Positions 8,205 through 17,637 are shown, counted from the first letter of the stretch. The stretch: 57,283 nucleotides of DNA from an uncultured Eudoraea sp. (GCF_947258925.1 NZ_CAMYKG010000015.1:30856-88138); one strand, 5' to 3'. Translations and numbers: made by a program. The notes: generated by a model not told the origin, from the sequence alone.

Positions 8205-8786
8205 ATGTTAGGACTTAAACTACCAACAGATCCCCGATGGGTAAATATTGTGGAGAAGAATATAGATGAAATTCTAACTGATCATGCCTATTGTGAGCAA
8301 AAAGCAGCCAGTACGGCTATTTCACTTATTATAACTTTTCCGGAGTATCCGGAGCTTGTACAGGAAATGACAGCCCTATCCAGGGAAGAAATGGGACATT
8401 TTAAAATGGTTCATGATAGGATCATTGCCCGTGGTAAAACCCTTGGAAGGCAACGCAAGGATGAATACGCCCTTCAACTTTTAAAATTTTTTCCAAAAGG
8501 AGGAAACCGAACAACTCAGCTCGTGCATCGTCTGTTGTATGCCGCCTTAATAGAAGCCCGCAGTTGTGAGCGTTTTAGGTTGCTTTCTGAGGAACTGGAA
8601 GATAGGGAGCTAGCAGATTTTTATCATAAACTCATGGTAAGTGAGGCCGGACATTACACTATGTTTTTAAAATTTGCCAGAAAATATGGTCAAAAGGAGG
8701 AAGTAGATAAAAAGTGGCAAGAGCTTTTGGAATATGAAGCAGAGATTATGAAGGGATTAAGTAAAAAAGAAACTGTTCACGGGTAG
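8205..8786 (+). CDS. miaE: tRNA-(ms2io6A)-hydroxylase MiaE
   Basis: Diiron ferritin-like monooxygenase that hydroxylates the isopentenyl side chain of ms2i6A at position 37 of tRNAs. The start chosen here, MLGLKLPTDPRWV, gives 193 residues and matches the family N-terminus. An upstream in-frame ATG at 8133 would add 24 hydrophobic residues that look unrelated. Diiron ligands fit: E in YCEQKAAS, the E and H of SREEMGHF, E in LIEARSCERF and the EAGHY block. The gene is transcribed away from the ebo operon and converges on ppk1. Confidence 0.88.
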   Translation: MLGLKLPTDPRWVNIVEKNIDEILTDHAYCEQKAASTAISLIITFPEYPELVQEMTALSREEMGHFKMVHDRIIARGKTLGRQRKDEYALQLLKFFPKGGNRTTQLVHRLLYAALIEARSCERFRLLSEELEDRELADFYHKLMVSEAGHYTMFLKFARKYGQKEEVDKKWQELLEYEAEIMKGLSKKETVHG

Positions 8787-8895
8787 TGCAGAAGATACTT
8801 ACACCGCTTAGATATTGCCCGGTGCTTCATTTAAATGCTAAATAAAATACTTCGGCTATTGAACGAATCATACAAAGTTTTATCTTTTTGTCTAT

Positions 8896-10992
8896 TTAAT
8901 TTTCAATATTCTTCTCATTTAATTTCTTAAGGTAATAGTCATAAATTGCGAATTGCGAGCGTAGTTGTGGTTTATCATTTTTCCTGTAAATATTGTTCTG
9001 CTCTTCGTTAAAAATGCGGGCTTTTACATTATCGTTCCATGAAATTTCAAAGGTATCTATTAATTCTTGCTGAATATCTTTATCATAAATTGGACAACCT
9101 ACTTCTACCCTATTATCCAAGTTACGCGTCATCCAGTCTGCAGAGGAGATATAGATTTTTGGATCTCCCTCATTACCAAAAATAAATACCCTTGGATGCT
9201 CCAAGAACTTATCTACAATACTAATAGCTTCTATGTTTTCACTCATTCCTTTGACTCCGGGAATAAGACAACAGACCCCTCTGATTATAAGTTGTATTTT
9301 AACGCCTGCTCTGCTCGCTTCATATAATTTATCCACCATTTTATATGAAGTAAAGCTATTCATCTTAATTTTTATGTAAGCTTCGCGGCCCTTTGCTGCC
9401 GATTCTATCTCATCATCTATTAATTTGATAAACATGCTCTTTGTATAATGAGGGGAAACAACAAGATGTTTATATTTATAAATCTTGTAGGTGGTTTCAA
9501 AAAAATCAAAGACAATCTTCAATTCTTTTAAAATGGATTCATTTGCTGTAAAGAGGGTATAATCTGTATAAATCTTCGCAGTAGATTCATTAAAATTTCC
9601 TGTACTAACAAAGCCATATCGTTTAATTAAATCTCCTTCTTCTCTTTCAATTACACATATCTTACTATGCACTTTTAAACCGGGTACTCCAAAAATAAGT
9701 TTTACACCTTCGGCCTGCAGTTCTTCTGCATAATTGATATTGGCCTGCTCATCAAAACGGGCTCTTAACTCTATCTGCATGGTCACTTGCTTACCATTCT
9801 TTACAGCATTTATTAAAGAAGCTGCCACCTGGGAATCTTTGGCAAGGCGATATACAGTGATCTTAATACTTTTAACTTTTGGGTCGAGTGCTGCCTCTCT
9901 GAGAAATTTTATTATGTATGAAAACGTATGGTACGGAGCATACATGAGGTAGTCTTTTTCCGCAATACGTTCCAAAAGACTTCCTTCCAAACTCAGCCCC
10001 TTAACCGGTAGTGGTGTAATTTTCTCGTACATCAAATCTTGCCTTCCCAAACTGGGAAAGCCCATATAGTCCCTTCTATTGTGATAGCGGCCACCGGGAA
10101 TTACACTATCAGTATCTTCAATACCCATTTTGCCTTTTAGAAATTCCAGCGTATCCACATCAATACTTTTATCATATACAAAACGAACAGGATCACTAAT
10201 TTTTCTACCTTCAACGCTCGATGATATTTTTTCAATGAACGACTTACTTAAATCATTGTCAATATCCAATTCTGCATCTCTTGTGATTTTAATCATGTGA
10301 GCAGAAATGGCCTCATAATCGAACATTGGAAATATCCGATCCAAACAAAACCGGATCAGGTCATCCAGAATAATAATGTAATTTCGATTCTCTTCAGCCG
10401 GCAATACTACAAAACGCTCTACCCCTTTTGGAATTTCTATAAGGGCATATCTATTCGGCGTCTCCTCTTCATTAAAATCACCCTCTGGTTGCGCTAAAAT
10501 CATTTTCACAGCCAGATATGCTTCCGTGTCTTTGAGTAAAGGGAATTGATTAAGGTCATTTAAGACAATGGTCATTAACTGTGGACTAACCTTTTCCAGG
10601 AAATAATTTTTAACAAACTCTGCCTGGGCTTCGGATACCTCAGTTTCATCTATCAGGAAGATGCCTTCAGACTCCAATTCTTTTATAATATCTTTATGTA
10701 TTTCAAGGCTTTTACTTTGCTGATTAATCACAATCTTGGTAATTTCAGCGAGCAGATCTTTTGCTTTTTCGCCCCCCAGTACGCTTTTACCTTTTTTACC
10801 TGCCAGGACAATTCTTTTTACCGTGGCATACCGCACCTTAAAAAATTCATCCAGGTTGTTTGAAAATATACCTAAAAACCGAAGCCTTTCAATTAAAGGG
10901 ACATTTTTATCTGCACTCTCCTGTAAAACACGATCGTTAAACATCAACCAGCTAATTTCCCTGTTGATATATTGATCTTTAGATTTAATCAT
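8896..10992 (-). CDS. ppk1: Polyphosphate kinase 1
   Basis: 698 residues, the usual length for PPK1, which reversibly polymerises the gamma-phosphate of ATP into polyphosphate. The N-terminal domain has INREISWLMFNDRVLQES. The phospholipase-D-like catalytic part contains the probable phospho-histidine site GLKVHSKICVIERE and, later, SSADWMTRNLDNRVEVGCPI. The start ATG shares one base with the stop of sixA (TAATG), so translation is probably coupled to a phosphohistidine phosphatase gene. Confidence 0.96.
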   Translation of the reverse strand: MIKSKDQYINREISWLMFNDRVLQESADKNVPLIERLRFLGIFSNNLDEFFKVRYATVKRIVLAGKKGKSVLGGEKAKDLLAEITKIVINQQSKSLEIHKDIIKELESEGIFLIDETEVSEAQAEFVKNYFLEKVSPQLMTIVLNDLNQFPLLKDTEAYLAVKMILAQPEGDFNEEETPNRYALIEIPKGVERFVVLPAEENRNYIIILDDLIRFCLDRIFPMFDYEAISAHMIKITRDAELDIDNDLSKSFIEKISSSVEGRKISDPVRFVYDKSIDVDTLEFLKGKMGIEDTDSVIPGGRYHNRRDYMGFPSLGRQDLMYEKITPLPVKGLSLEGSLLERIAEKDYLMYAPYHTFSYIIKFLREAALDPKVKSIKITVYRLAKDSQVAASLINAVKNGKQVTMQIELRARFDEQANINYAEELQAEGVKLIFGVPGLKVHSKICVIEREEGDLIKRYGFVSTGNFNESTAKIYTDYTLFTANESILKELKIVFDFFETTYKIYKYKHLVVSPHYTKSMFIKLIDDEIESAAKGREAYIKIKMNSFTSYKMVDKLYEASRAGVKIQLIIRGVCCLIPGVKGMSENIEAISIVDKFLEHPRVFIFGNEGDPKIYISSADWMTRNLDNRVEVGCPIYDKDIQQELIDTFEISWNDNVKARIFNEEQNNIYRKNDKPQLRSQFAIYDYYLKKLNEKNIEN

Positions 10993-11477
10993 TATCTAAG
11001 AAGTTTTGGGATAAAAAGGTGTTCGGTAATACCTTCATTAATTGATTGCCAGTTGGTGACATCAAAGTTAATCTGAACCAAAGCTGAAGTTGGTACGTTT
11101 TCGATGGGTCTGTTACCCCATTGATTTACAATATTTGTGAGTGCGTAATTGTGTCCGAAAATAATAACCTTATTCAGGTCGTCATCAAGGTTTTTTACAA
11201 AAGACATGACGGACTCTCCTGAAAAATCATATAATTGATCTGATATTTTCAATTCTTGCAGCGGTAAATTAATAGTTCTTAAAAAAATCATACAGGTATG
11301 CAGTGCCCTATTCGCCGGACTTGAATAGGCTGCATCTATGTCTTTGGCCAAACTTTTAAACTCGGAACTTACCAAATAAGCATCATTAATTCCTCTTTCC
11401 TGCAGAGGCCGGTCCTGATCGCCTACCCCATATTTCCATGAAGATTTTCCATGTCTTACAAAAATAACGGTCTTCAT
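10992..11477 (-). CDS. sixA: SixA-like histidine phosphatase
   Basis: 161-residue histidine phosphatase superfamily protein with the RHG motif near the N-terminus (VRHGKSSW) and the second catalytic His in IFGHNYALTNI. SixA removes phosphate from phosphohistidine in signalling proteins. Its fixed contact with ppk1, an enzyme that works through a phosphohistidine, may reflect functional pairing, but that is inference. It starts 12 nt after pdxH. Confidence 0.82.
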   Translation of the reverse strand: MKTVIFVRHGKSSWKYGVGDQDRPLQERGINDAYLVSSEFKSLAKDIDAAYSSPANRALHTCMIFLRTINLPLQELKISDQLYDFSGESVMSFVKNLDDDLNKVIIFGHNYALTNIVNQWGNRPIENVPTSALVQINFDVTNWQSINEGITEHLFIPKLLR

Positions 11478-11489
11478 AATTCAATAGTT

Positions 11490-12149
11490 TTAAGGGGCAA
11501 GTCGCTCTATTTTCCAGTTATAATCTGATTGCATTGTGTATCGGATCCTGTCGTGAAGCCTATTATCTCTTCCCTGCCAAAATTCCATGGAAACAGGCTT
11601 AACCAGATAACCTCCCCAATAATCGGGACGTTCAATTTCCTTACCCTTATATTTTTTCTCCAGTTTCTTTAATTCAACTTCCAAAACCTCTCTTGAAGGT
11701 ATTACACTACTTTGATTTGAGACAATAGCTCCCAATTTACTACCTTCCGGCCTGGACTCAAAATATCCATCGGATAGATTTTTAGCTATTTTCTCAACTG
11801 TTCCTTTAATAATTATCTGACGTTCCATGATGGGCCAAAAAAATGATAAACAAACTCTTGGCACAGCCTCGATTGCCTTGCCTTTTTCACTGTTGTAATT
11901 GGAATAAAAAATAAAGCCCTCAAATGTATATTTTTTAAGGAGTACCACCCTGCTCTTTGGAAATCCATCCAAACCCAATGTCGAAATTGTCATTGCGTTT
12001 GGCTCATCGATAGTTTGTGATGCTTCAACCTCATAATACCATTTCTGAAAAAGCTCCATAGGATTATCAGAAATTGCATCTTCTGTTAAAGACTTTTTAT
12101 TATATGATTTACGATGATTTCCTAAATCTCTGTGCATAATAAACGACAA
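11490..12149 (-). CDS. pdxH: Pyridoxamine/pyridoxine 5'-phosphate oxidase
   Basis: 219 residues; FMN enzyme making pyridoxal 5'-phosphate. Typical blocks are present: NAMTISTLGLDGFPKSRVVL, FYSNYNSEKGKAI, SNQSSVIPSR and the C-terminal EFWQGRDNRLHDRIRY. MHRDLGNHRKSY, four residues in, is an alternative start. It heads a pdxH-sixA-ppk1 unit and is separated from rnz by 116 nt. Confidence 0.95.
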   Translation of the reverse strand: MSFIMHRDLGNHRKSYNKKSLTEDAISDNPMELFQKWYYEVEASQTIDEPNAMTISTLGLDGFPKSRVVLLKKYTFEGFIFYSNYNSEKGKAIEAVPRVCLSFFWPIMERQIIIKGTVEKIAKNLSDGYFESRPEGSKLGAIVSNQSSVIPSREVLEVELKKLEKKYKGKEIERPDYWGGYLVKPVSMEFWQGRDNRLHDRIRYTMQSDYNWKIERLAP

Positions 12150-12265
12150 TTGTTAGTTCTACAAAGTTGGGGAAAAGATGTATAAAATTGAAGCGTTATT
12201 GAAATTTTATATCAAAGTTTACCATTATAAAATTCTGCTGGGATCCTCTCCCAAAGTTTGATTTA

Positions 12266-13171
12266 TCAGAGTATAAAGGTCTTGCCATCATCCGCTAATT
12301 CAACATTGCTAAAAATCTGGATTGCTTCTTCCTTAAATGGCATTATAGACTTATATCGCGTAGAAAAATGTCCAAGAATTAATTGATGCACATTTGCATC
12401 ACGTGCAATAGTAGCTGCCTGTTTTGCGGTAGAATGTTTTGTCTTTTTGGCTAGATGCCGTTCCGTTTCCAAAAAAGTAGATTCGTGATATAGCAGGTCT
12501 ACTCCTTCAACTAAGGATATCAGACTTTCGTTAAAAGCAGTATCGCTACAATAAGCATATTTTTTTGGTGGCGGGGGATCAAAACTGAGCTCTGCGTTAG
12601 AAATAATAGAGCCATCTTCCAGTTTTACATCCTTTCCCTGTTTAATACTGCTGAAATAAGCTTTGTCAATTTTGTATTTTGCGGTTGCCTCAACATTCAA
12701 TTTACGCTCTCCGGTTAATTCGCGAAACAAAAACCCGTTGGTATAAACCCTGTGATCCAGGGGTAGCGTACTTACTTCAACTTTAGTGTCTTCAAATAGC
12801 AGCTCAGGTTCACTGGAGTTCAATTCATGAAAGATAAGTTGATAATTCGTATATGAATTCCCTAGTTTCAAAAGCAATGTAATAGCCTGTTTTATTCCTT
12901 CAGGACCATATATATGGAGTTCCTTTTCCCTGCCCAAAAGTCTAAATGTGGATATAAGGCCCGGCAGACCAAAAAAATGATCACCATGCAAATGTGAAAT
13001 AAAAATATGTGTTATTCGTGAGAATTTTATTTTATTCTTTCGCAACTGTACCTGTGTTCCTTCACCGCAATCTATTAGAAACAGGTGGTTTTTTATTTCC
13101 AACACCTGGGCTGTAGGATTGGTCAACGTTCTTGGAGTAGCTGCGTAGCAACCCAGAATATGCAGCTTCAT
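12266..13171 (-). CDS. rnz: Ribonuclease Z
   Basis: 301 residues; metallo-beta-lactamase-fold endonuclease that trims tRNA 3' ends. Zinc motifs are intact: SHLHGDHFFGLPGL (HxHxDH), the D of YCSDTAF, LYHESTF and GHFSTRY. The length fits the bacterial short form. Its ATG overlaps the stop of the DUF3291 gene by 4 nt, making it the last member of the pyrR-pyrB unit. Confidence 0.96.
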   Translation of the reverse strand: MKLHILGCYAATPRTLTNPTAQVLEIKNHLFLIDCGEGTQVQLRKNKIKFSRITHIFISHLHGDHFFGLPGLISTFRLLGREKELHIYGPEGIKQAITLLLKLGNSYTNYQLIFHELNSSEPELLFEDTKVEVSTLPLDHRVYTNGFLFRELTGERKLNVEATAKYKIDKAYFSSIKQGKDVKLEDGSIISNAELSFDPPPPKKYAYCSDTAFNESLISLVEGVDLLYHESTFLETERHLAKKTKHSTAKQAATIARDANVHQLILGHFSTRYKSIMPFKEEAIQIFSNVELADDGKTFIL

Positions 13172-13647
13172 TTTTGTTTCCGGGTTTCCAATTTATATTC
13201 GATGGCTTCTTCTGGCATAAAATTGCTCTTTAAAGTAAACGCATAGGAACTTTCTCCAAATTTATTCAGGTGGTCAAGCCGATCTTTAGCTTCCTGCGCT
13301 GTAGGATATTTACCAACCGGCACATACCAACATGCCATATGCATTTCTTTCATAGCTGAGAACCATTCCTTTCTCCTTTTGAATATATCTTTGTGATCAG
13401 ACTTGTAGGTAAAATTAAAAAGGGCATCTATAGATGTCCATACCGACATATTGACAACAATTTCATCATCATTAAATACCTTTACAGCCGATTCGTTGTT
13501 GTCGTCTATTAATCGCCAGATAAAGCCTTCACTTTTTTCCGCTAATTGATTGATCCTGTCCAGGTTATTTACAAAATCTTTCATGATTTCACTGTCCAGA
13601 GGAGCCAACATACGGGCAATATTAATTTGGGCAAGATTATAATTCAT
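13168..13647 (-). CDS. DUF3291 domain protein
   Basis: 159 residues beginning with NLAQINIARMLAPLDS, characteristic of DUF3291, a dimeric ferredoxin-like (antibiotic-monooxygenase-like) fold. The internal SVWTSIDALFNFTYKSDH and the MACWYVPVG block also fit. Function is unknown. It is wedged between the 110-aa STAS-like gene (3 nt gap) and rnz (4 nt overlap). Confidence 0.75.
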   Translation of the reverse strand: MNYNLAQINIARMLAPLDSEIMKDFVNNLDRINQLAEKSEGFIWRLIDDNNESAVKVFNDDEIVVNMSVWTSIDALFNFTYKSDHKDIFKRRKEWFSAMKEMHMACWYVPVGKYPTAQEAKDRLDHLNKFGESSYAFTLKSNFMPEEAIEYKLETRKQK

Positions 13648-13650
13648 ATA

Positions 13651-13983
13651 CTACAAGTCAAGGTCTCGTTCAATTTCTTCCATTTCAATAATATCCTTTG
13701 CTTCCCGGATTGTTGGAACCAGACAGATTTCATCAGGCACCTGATCATATTCCACCTTATTTGTTACCAATACGAAAGATTTATTGGCCGCCCTGTGTGT
13801 ATTTGATATCTGAAGAAATTCCAGGATATCATTTGATGTGATATTAGAGAACGAAAACAAGTTTATAATCAGATGGTCGTTTTTTATATTCTGATAAGAT
13901 TTATTCAGGTTTTCCATGAATTTTTTTAAGGAAATATTTTCCTGGTATACGATGGTTGTATTACCTGCTTTATCAAAAATCAT
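13651..13983 (-). CDS. Conserved 110-aa protein, STAS-like
   Basis: No firm family. The alternating beta/alpha pattern (TTIVYQENISLKKFMENLNK, then HLIINLFSFSNITSNDILEF, then KSFVLVTN) resembles a STAS or anti-sigma-antagonist fold, but the phosphorylatable Ser of classical antagonists is not obvious. It sits between pyrB (7 nt) and DUF3291 (3 nt). In my recollection proteins of this kind next to rnz are sometimes labelled ribonuclease Z by databases; no HxHxDH motif is present, so that label would be wrong here. Confidence 0.6.
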   Translation of the reverse strand: MIFDKAGNTTIVYQENISLKKFMENLNKSYQNIKNDHLIINLFSFSNITSNDILEFLQISNTHRAANKSFVLVTNKVEYDQVPDEICLVPTIREAKDIIEMEEIERDLDL

Positions 13984-13990
13984 TTTGTAT

Positions 13991-14917
13991 TTATTTAATT
14001 TTAGAAGCTAATAAATAAATCACGGCCATTCGTATTGCTACTCCATTTTCCACCTGGTTTAGAATTATGGATTGCTTGGAATCAGCCACGTCACTCGTTA
14101 TCTCAACCCCTCTGTTAATGGGTCCGGGATGCATAATTACAATCTCCTTGTCCAGGTTATCCAGAATTACTTTATTTACTCCGTATTGCTGTGTATACTC
14201 CCTTGTTGTTGGAAAATAACTGATATCCAGACGTTCGTTCTGAATCCTCAACATATTGGCTACGTCGCACCAGTTTAATGCCTTTATAAGATTGGTCTCT
14301 ACTTCAATTCCTAAAGATTCTATGTATTTAGGCAGTAAGGTTCTAGGGCCACATACTTTCACATTTGCACCTTGTAATTTCAGGGCAAAAATGTTTGATA
14401 AGGCCACCCTGGAATGCAGAATATCGCCTACAATTACGACGTTTTTACCTGAAACATCGCCCAATTTTTCCCGTATGGAATATGAATCCAATAATGCCTG
14501 GGTAGGATGTTCATGGGCCCCGTCACCGGCATTAACTATTGATGCATTTACATGCTTTGAAAGAAATATTCCTGCCCCAGGACTTGGATGCCTCATTACG
14601 ACCATATCCACTTTCATAGAGAGAATATTATTCACTGTATCAATAAGTGTTTCACCTTTTTTTACAGATGATTGGGCGGCGGAGAAATTTAACACATCAG
14701 CAGATAACCGCTTTTCAGCAAGCTCAAAAGACAACTTGGTTCGTGTACTGCTTTCGAAGAAAATATTGGCAATGGTAATATCCCTGAGAGATGGGACTTT
14801 TTTAATGGATCTGTTAATGACCTCTTTAAAATGATCTGCAGTTTCAAATATGAGCTGAATATCCTTTTCTTTTAGATATTTAATTCCCAATAAGTGTTTA
14901 ACACTCAGTTCGCTCAT
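13991..14917 (-). CDS. pyrB: Aspartate carbamoyltransferase catalytic subunit
   Basis: 308 residues; second step of pyrimidine synthesis. Carbamoyl-phosphate site FESSTRTKLSFELA, HEHPTQALLD, and the aspartate-binding MHPGPINRGVEI are all present. It lies 7 nt after pyrR, an arrangement that ties its expression to PyrR. No pyrI regulatory subunit gene follows. Confidence 0.97.
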   Translation of the reverse strand: MSELSVKHLLGIKYLKEKDIQLIFETADHFKEVINRSIKKVPSLRDITIANIFFESSTRTKLSFELAEKRLSADVLNFSAAQSSVKKGETLIDTVNNILSMKVDMVVMRHPSPGAGIFLSKHVNASIVNAGDGAHEHPTQALLDSYSIREKLGDVSGKNVVIVGDILHSRVALSNIFALKLQGANVKVCGPRTLLPKYIESLGIEVETNLIKALNWCDVANMLRIQNERLDISYFPTTREYTQQYGVNKVILDNLDKEIVIMHPGPINRGVEITSDVADSKQSIILNQVENGVAIRMAVIYLLASKIK

Positions 14918-14924
14918 ATTTTCC

Positions 14925-15464
14925 CTATTTACTTATGAGATAAATGATATCCTTTCCATCATTTTCTTTCCACATTACTTTTACTTTCTCTTCATTTATT
15001 GCGTCTACCTGCCGTCCCCGATAATTGGGCTGTATGGGCAGGTGCCTGCTAAAACGCCTGTCAATAAGCGTTAATAATTCTATTTCCCTGGGTCTTCCAA
15101 AGGATTGAATAGCTGTAAGTGCAGCACGAATACTTCGCCCGGTATAGAGAACATCATCTATCAGGACCACTTTTTTACCTTCTACTAAAAAATCAATATT
15201 GGTACTGCTTGCTTCAAGGGTTTTATCTCCTCTCCTAAAATCATCTCTGTAGAAAGTAATATCCAGGAAGCCAAGGTCTATTCGGTTAACCCCGTAATCT
15301 TCCTTAAGAATTTTAGATAAACGTTCGGCGACAAAAACTCCCCTGGGTTGCAAGCCAATTAATGCAGTTTCTGTAAAATCTAAATGACGTTCTAATAGTT
15401 GACAAGCCAGGCGGTGCAGTATAATGTTAATCTCTTTAGAAGAAAGCAATACTTTTTGACTCAT
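14925..15464 (-). CDS. pyrR: Bifunctional pyr regulator / uracil phosphoribosyltransferase PyrR
   Basis: 179 residues; type I PRTase fold. The PRPP loop is VVLIDDVLYTGRSIRAAL, and the N-terminal block ALIGLQPRGVFVAERL also matches PyrR. PyrR binds pyr mRNA in Bacillus and has UPRT activity. No attenuator-like hairpin was found in the short leader here, so RNA-based control is not demonstrated. It heads the operon with pyrB, the STAS-like gene, DUF3291 and rnz. Confidence 0.93.
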   Translation of the reverse strand: MSQKVLLSSKEINIILHRLACQLLERHLDFTETALIGLQPRGVFVAERLSKILKEDYGVNRIDLGFLDITFYRDDFRRGDKTLEASSTNIDFLVEGKKVVLIDDVLYTGRSIRAALTAIQSFGRPREIELLTLIDRRFSRHLPIQPNYRGRQVDAINEEKVKVMWKENDGKDIIYLISK

Positions 15465-15492
15465 GGGCTAGATAACCTACACTTTTCAATTA

Positions 15493-15500
15493 CAAAAATA
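15493..15500 (-). promoter_or_regulatory. Possible -7 element before pyrR
   Basis: The minus strand reads TATTTTTG, matching TAnnTTTG, 28 nt before the pyrR start. No TTG is seen at the expected distance, so the call is tentative. Confidence 0.38.
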
Positions 15501-15584
15501 GGGATTTCTGATTAATAAATATGATGGTTTAAAATATTGTCGAGGTCTTCAGATGCAGATCTTTAGAGAATAATGCATCCAAAT

Positions 15585-15616
15585 AAAAAAGTCCTGACTA
15601 AATTGTCAGGACTTTT
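15585..15616 (-). terminator. Rho-independent terminator of rpsA
   Basis: An inverted repeat with arms AAAAGTCCTGAC / GTCAGGACTTTT and a 6-nt loop, followed on the minus strand by a T-rich tail. It begins 36 nt after the rpsA stop. Confidence 0.85.
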
Positions 15617-15651
15617 AATACATCTCATAAGAGAGCCGAACTCTTGAAAAC

Positions 15652-17514
15652 CTACTTTTTCTTCTTATCGGCTTCCATTTTGTCTTTTAATGCCTGTAAC
15701 TGCTCATTAGCATCACCAAGGGTTGGTTTTGCCTCTTCTGCAGCTGCAGCAGCTTTCTTCTTAGCTACTTTAACATTGCGTTGCTCTTCTTCTTTGAATA
15801 TGGCAGTGTGACTGACTACAACCCGCTTGAATTCCTTGTTAAATTCAATAATCTTAAATTCTGCCTCTTCACCTTTATTCAGCTTTTTACCATCTTCCTT
15901 TTCCATATGACGTTGAGGAATAAACGCGGTGATGTCATCATTGAAATCTATCACAGCTCCTTTATCAACTATCTCGGTGATTGCTGCTTTGTGCACTGTA
16001 CCAAGAGCAAATTCCTTCTCATATTTATCCCAGGGATTTTCAGTAGTTTGTTTGTGACCTAAACTTAATTTACGCCCTTCTACATCAAGCTCCAATACTT
16101 CCACTTCCAAGGTGTCGCCAACGGTTACAAATTCTGAAGGATGCTTTATTTTCTTAGTCCATGAAAGGTCTGAAATATAAATTAATCCATCAATTCCTTC
16201 TTCCAGTTCAACGAATACCCCAAAATTGGTAAAGTTCCTGACAATACCTTTATGTCTTGAACCAACAGGATATTTAGAAGTAATATCTGTCCATGGATCT
16301 GGAGTAAGTTGCTTAATTCCTAAAGACATTTTACGATCTTCCCTGTCTAGCGTTAATACAACCGCCTCGAGTTCATCACCAACTTTTACAAAGTCCTGTG
16401 CCGATCTTAAATGTGTTGACCATGACATTTCCGAAACATGAATTAATCCTTCAACTCCTTCAGCAACTTCTAAGAAGGCCCCATAATCTGCGATTACAAC
16501 CACCTTACCTTTTACTTTATCACCAATTTTAATTTCATCGCCAAGAGCATCCCATGGATGTTTCTCTAATTGCTTCAGACCCAATTGTATTCTGGATTTA
16601 TTGTCATCAAAATCAAGAATAACCACATTGAGCTTCTGATCGAGTTCAACCACTTCATTAGGATGATTGATTCTACTCCATGAAAGATCCGTTATATGAA
16701 CTAAACCATCAACACCACCCAAGTCTATAAATACACCGTAGGAAGTAATGTTCTTAACAATACCTTCGAGAACCTGTCCTTTTTCAAGCTGACTGATAAT
16801 CTCTTTCTTCTGCTCTTCTATATCCGCCTCAATCAAGGCTTTGTGAGAGACAACGACGTTTTTGAATTCATGGTTGATCTTAACAACTTTGAATTCCATG
16901 GTCTTGCCTACATATTGATCGTAATCCCGAATAGGTTTAACATCGATCTGTGATCCCGGTAAGAATGCCTCAATTCCAAAAACATCGACAATCATACCAC
17001 CCTTAGTTCTGCACTTCACAAAACCAGTTACTACTTCTTCCTTATCATGTGCTGCATTAACCCTGTCCCAGGCCATAATAGTTCGGGCCTTTCTATGGGA
17101 TAATACCAACTGTCCGCTTTTATCTTCACGAATATCTATAAGAACTTCAACTTTATCACCAATCTTCAGGTCCGGGTTATATCGGAATTCATTAAGTGAA
17201 ATAACACCTTCAGACTTGGCATTGATATCTATAATAGCCTCACGGTCTGTCAAATGAGTTACGACTCCTTCAACTACCTCTTCATCGGCAGTATCTACAA
17301 AGTTCTCTGCAACTAATTTTTCAAATTCTTCTAACTTGGCGTCTTCAACTCGCTCGATACCTTCTTCGTATTTCTCCCAATTAAAATTTTCCAAAAATTC
17401 TTTTGGATCCTGCTTTGGAGTCTCTACTTTTTGTTCTACTTGTACTTCGGTAGAATCTACTACCTCAGTTGTTGCTTTTTCTTCAGCCATCTGCTGATCT
17501 GATTTGTATTCCAT
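15652..17514 (-). CDS. rpsA: 30S ribosomal protein S1
   Basis: 620 residues with about six S1 RNA-binding repeats (from roughly residue 60 to 580), repeatedly showing G-x-V-x3-x-YGVF/AFV-E/DL-x-GVDGLVH/I patterns. An acidic N-terminal extension and an Ala/Lys-rich tail ending MEADKKKK flank them. S1 is needed for translation initiation on unstructured leaders, which matters in a group that hardly uses Shine-Dalgarno sequences. It is monocistronic, with its own promoter at 17608-17637 and terminator at 15585-15616. Confidence 0.97.
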   Translation of the reverse strand: MEYKSDQQMAEEKATTEVVDSTEVQVEQKVETPKQDPKEFLENFNWEKYEEGIERVEDAKLEEFEKLVAENFVDTADEEVVEGVVTHLTDREAIIDINAKSEGVISLNEFRYNPDLKIGDKVEVLIDIREDKSGQLVLSHRKARTIMAWDRVNAAHDKEEVVTGFVKCRTKGGMIVDVFGIEAFLPGSQIDVKPIRDYDQYVGKTMEFKVVKINHEFKNVVVSHKALIEADIEEQKKEIISQLEKGQVLEGIVKNITSYGVFIDLGGVDGLVHITDLSWSRINHPNEVVELDQKLNVVILDFDDNKSRIQLGLKQLEKHPWDALGDEIKIGDKVKGKVVVIADYGAFLEVAEGVEGLIHVSEMSWSTHLRSAQDFVKVGDELEAVVLTLDREDRKMSLGIKQLTPDPWTDITSKYPVGSRHKGIVRNFTNFGVFVELEEGIDGLIYISDLSWTKKIKHPSEFVTVGDTLEVEVLELDVEGRKLSLGHKQTTENPWDKYEKEFALGTVHKAAITEIVDKGAVIDFNDDITAFIPQRHMEKEDGKKLNKGEEAEFKIIEFNKEFKRVVVSHTAIFKEEEQRNVKVAKKKAAAAAEEAKPTLGDANEQLQALKDKMEADKKKK

Positions 17515-17607
17515 AGTACTTTCAAGAGTTACACAATTCCTATAGAAGCTGTTATTTGAATTTTTTTAGTACTTCCTTTTCCTCTTGATTATTTGTAAAA
17601 AGGAGTG

Positions 17608-17637
17608 CAAAAGTACAATTAAAATGTTGTTTTGCAA
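17608..17637 (-). promoter_or_regulatory. Consensus Bacteroidota sigma promoter of rpsA
   Basis: The minus strand shows TTG (17637-17635), exactly 19 nt, then TACTTTTG (17615-17608). This matches the TTG-N19-TAnnTTTG consensus. It implies a leader of roughly 85-90 nt before the rpsA start. Confidence 0.75.

Noticed and set aside
14256..14834. Long open frame on the plus strand opposite pyrB
   Set aside because: Antisense shadow of a conserved enzyme; composition unlike real proteins of this genome.
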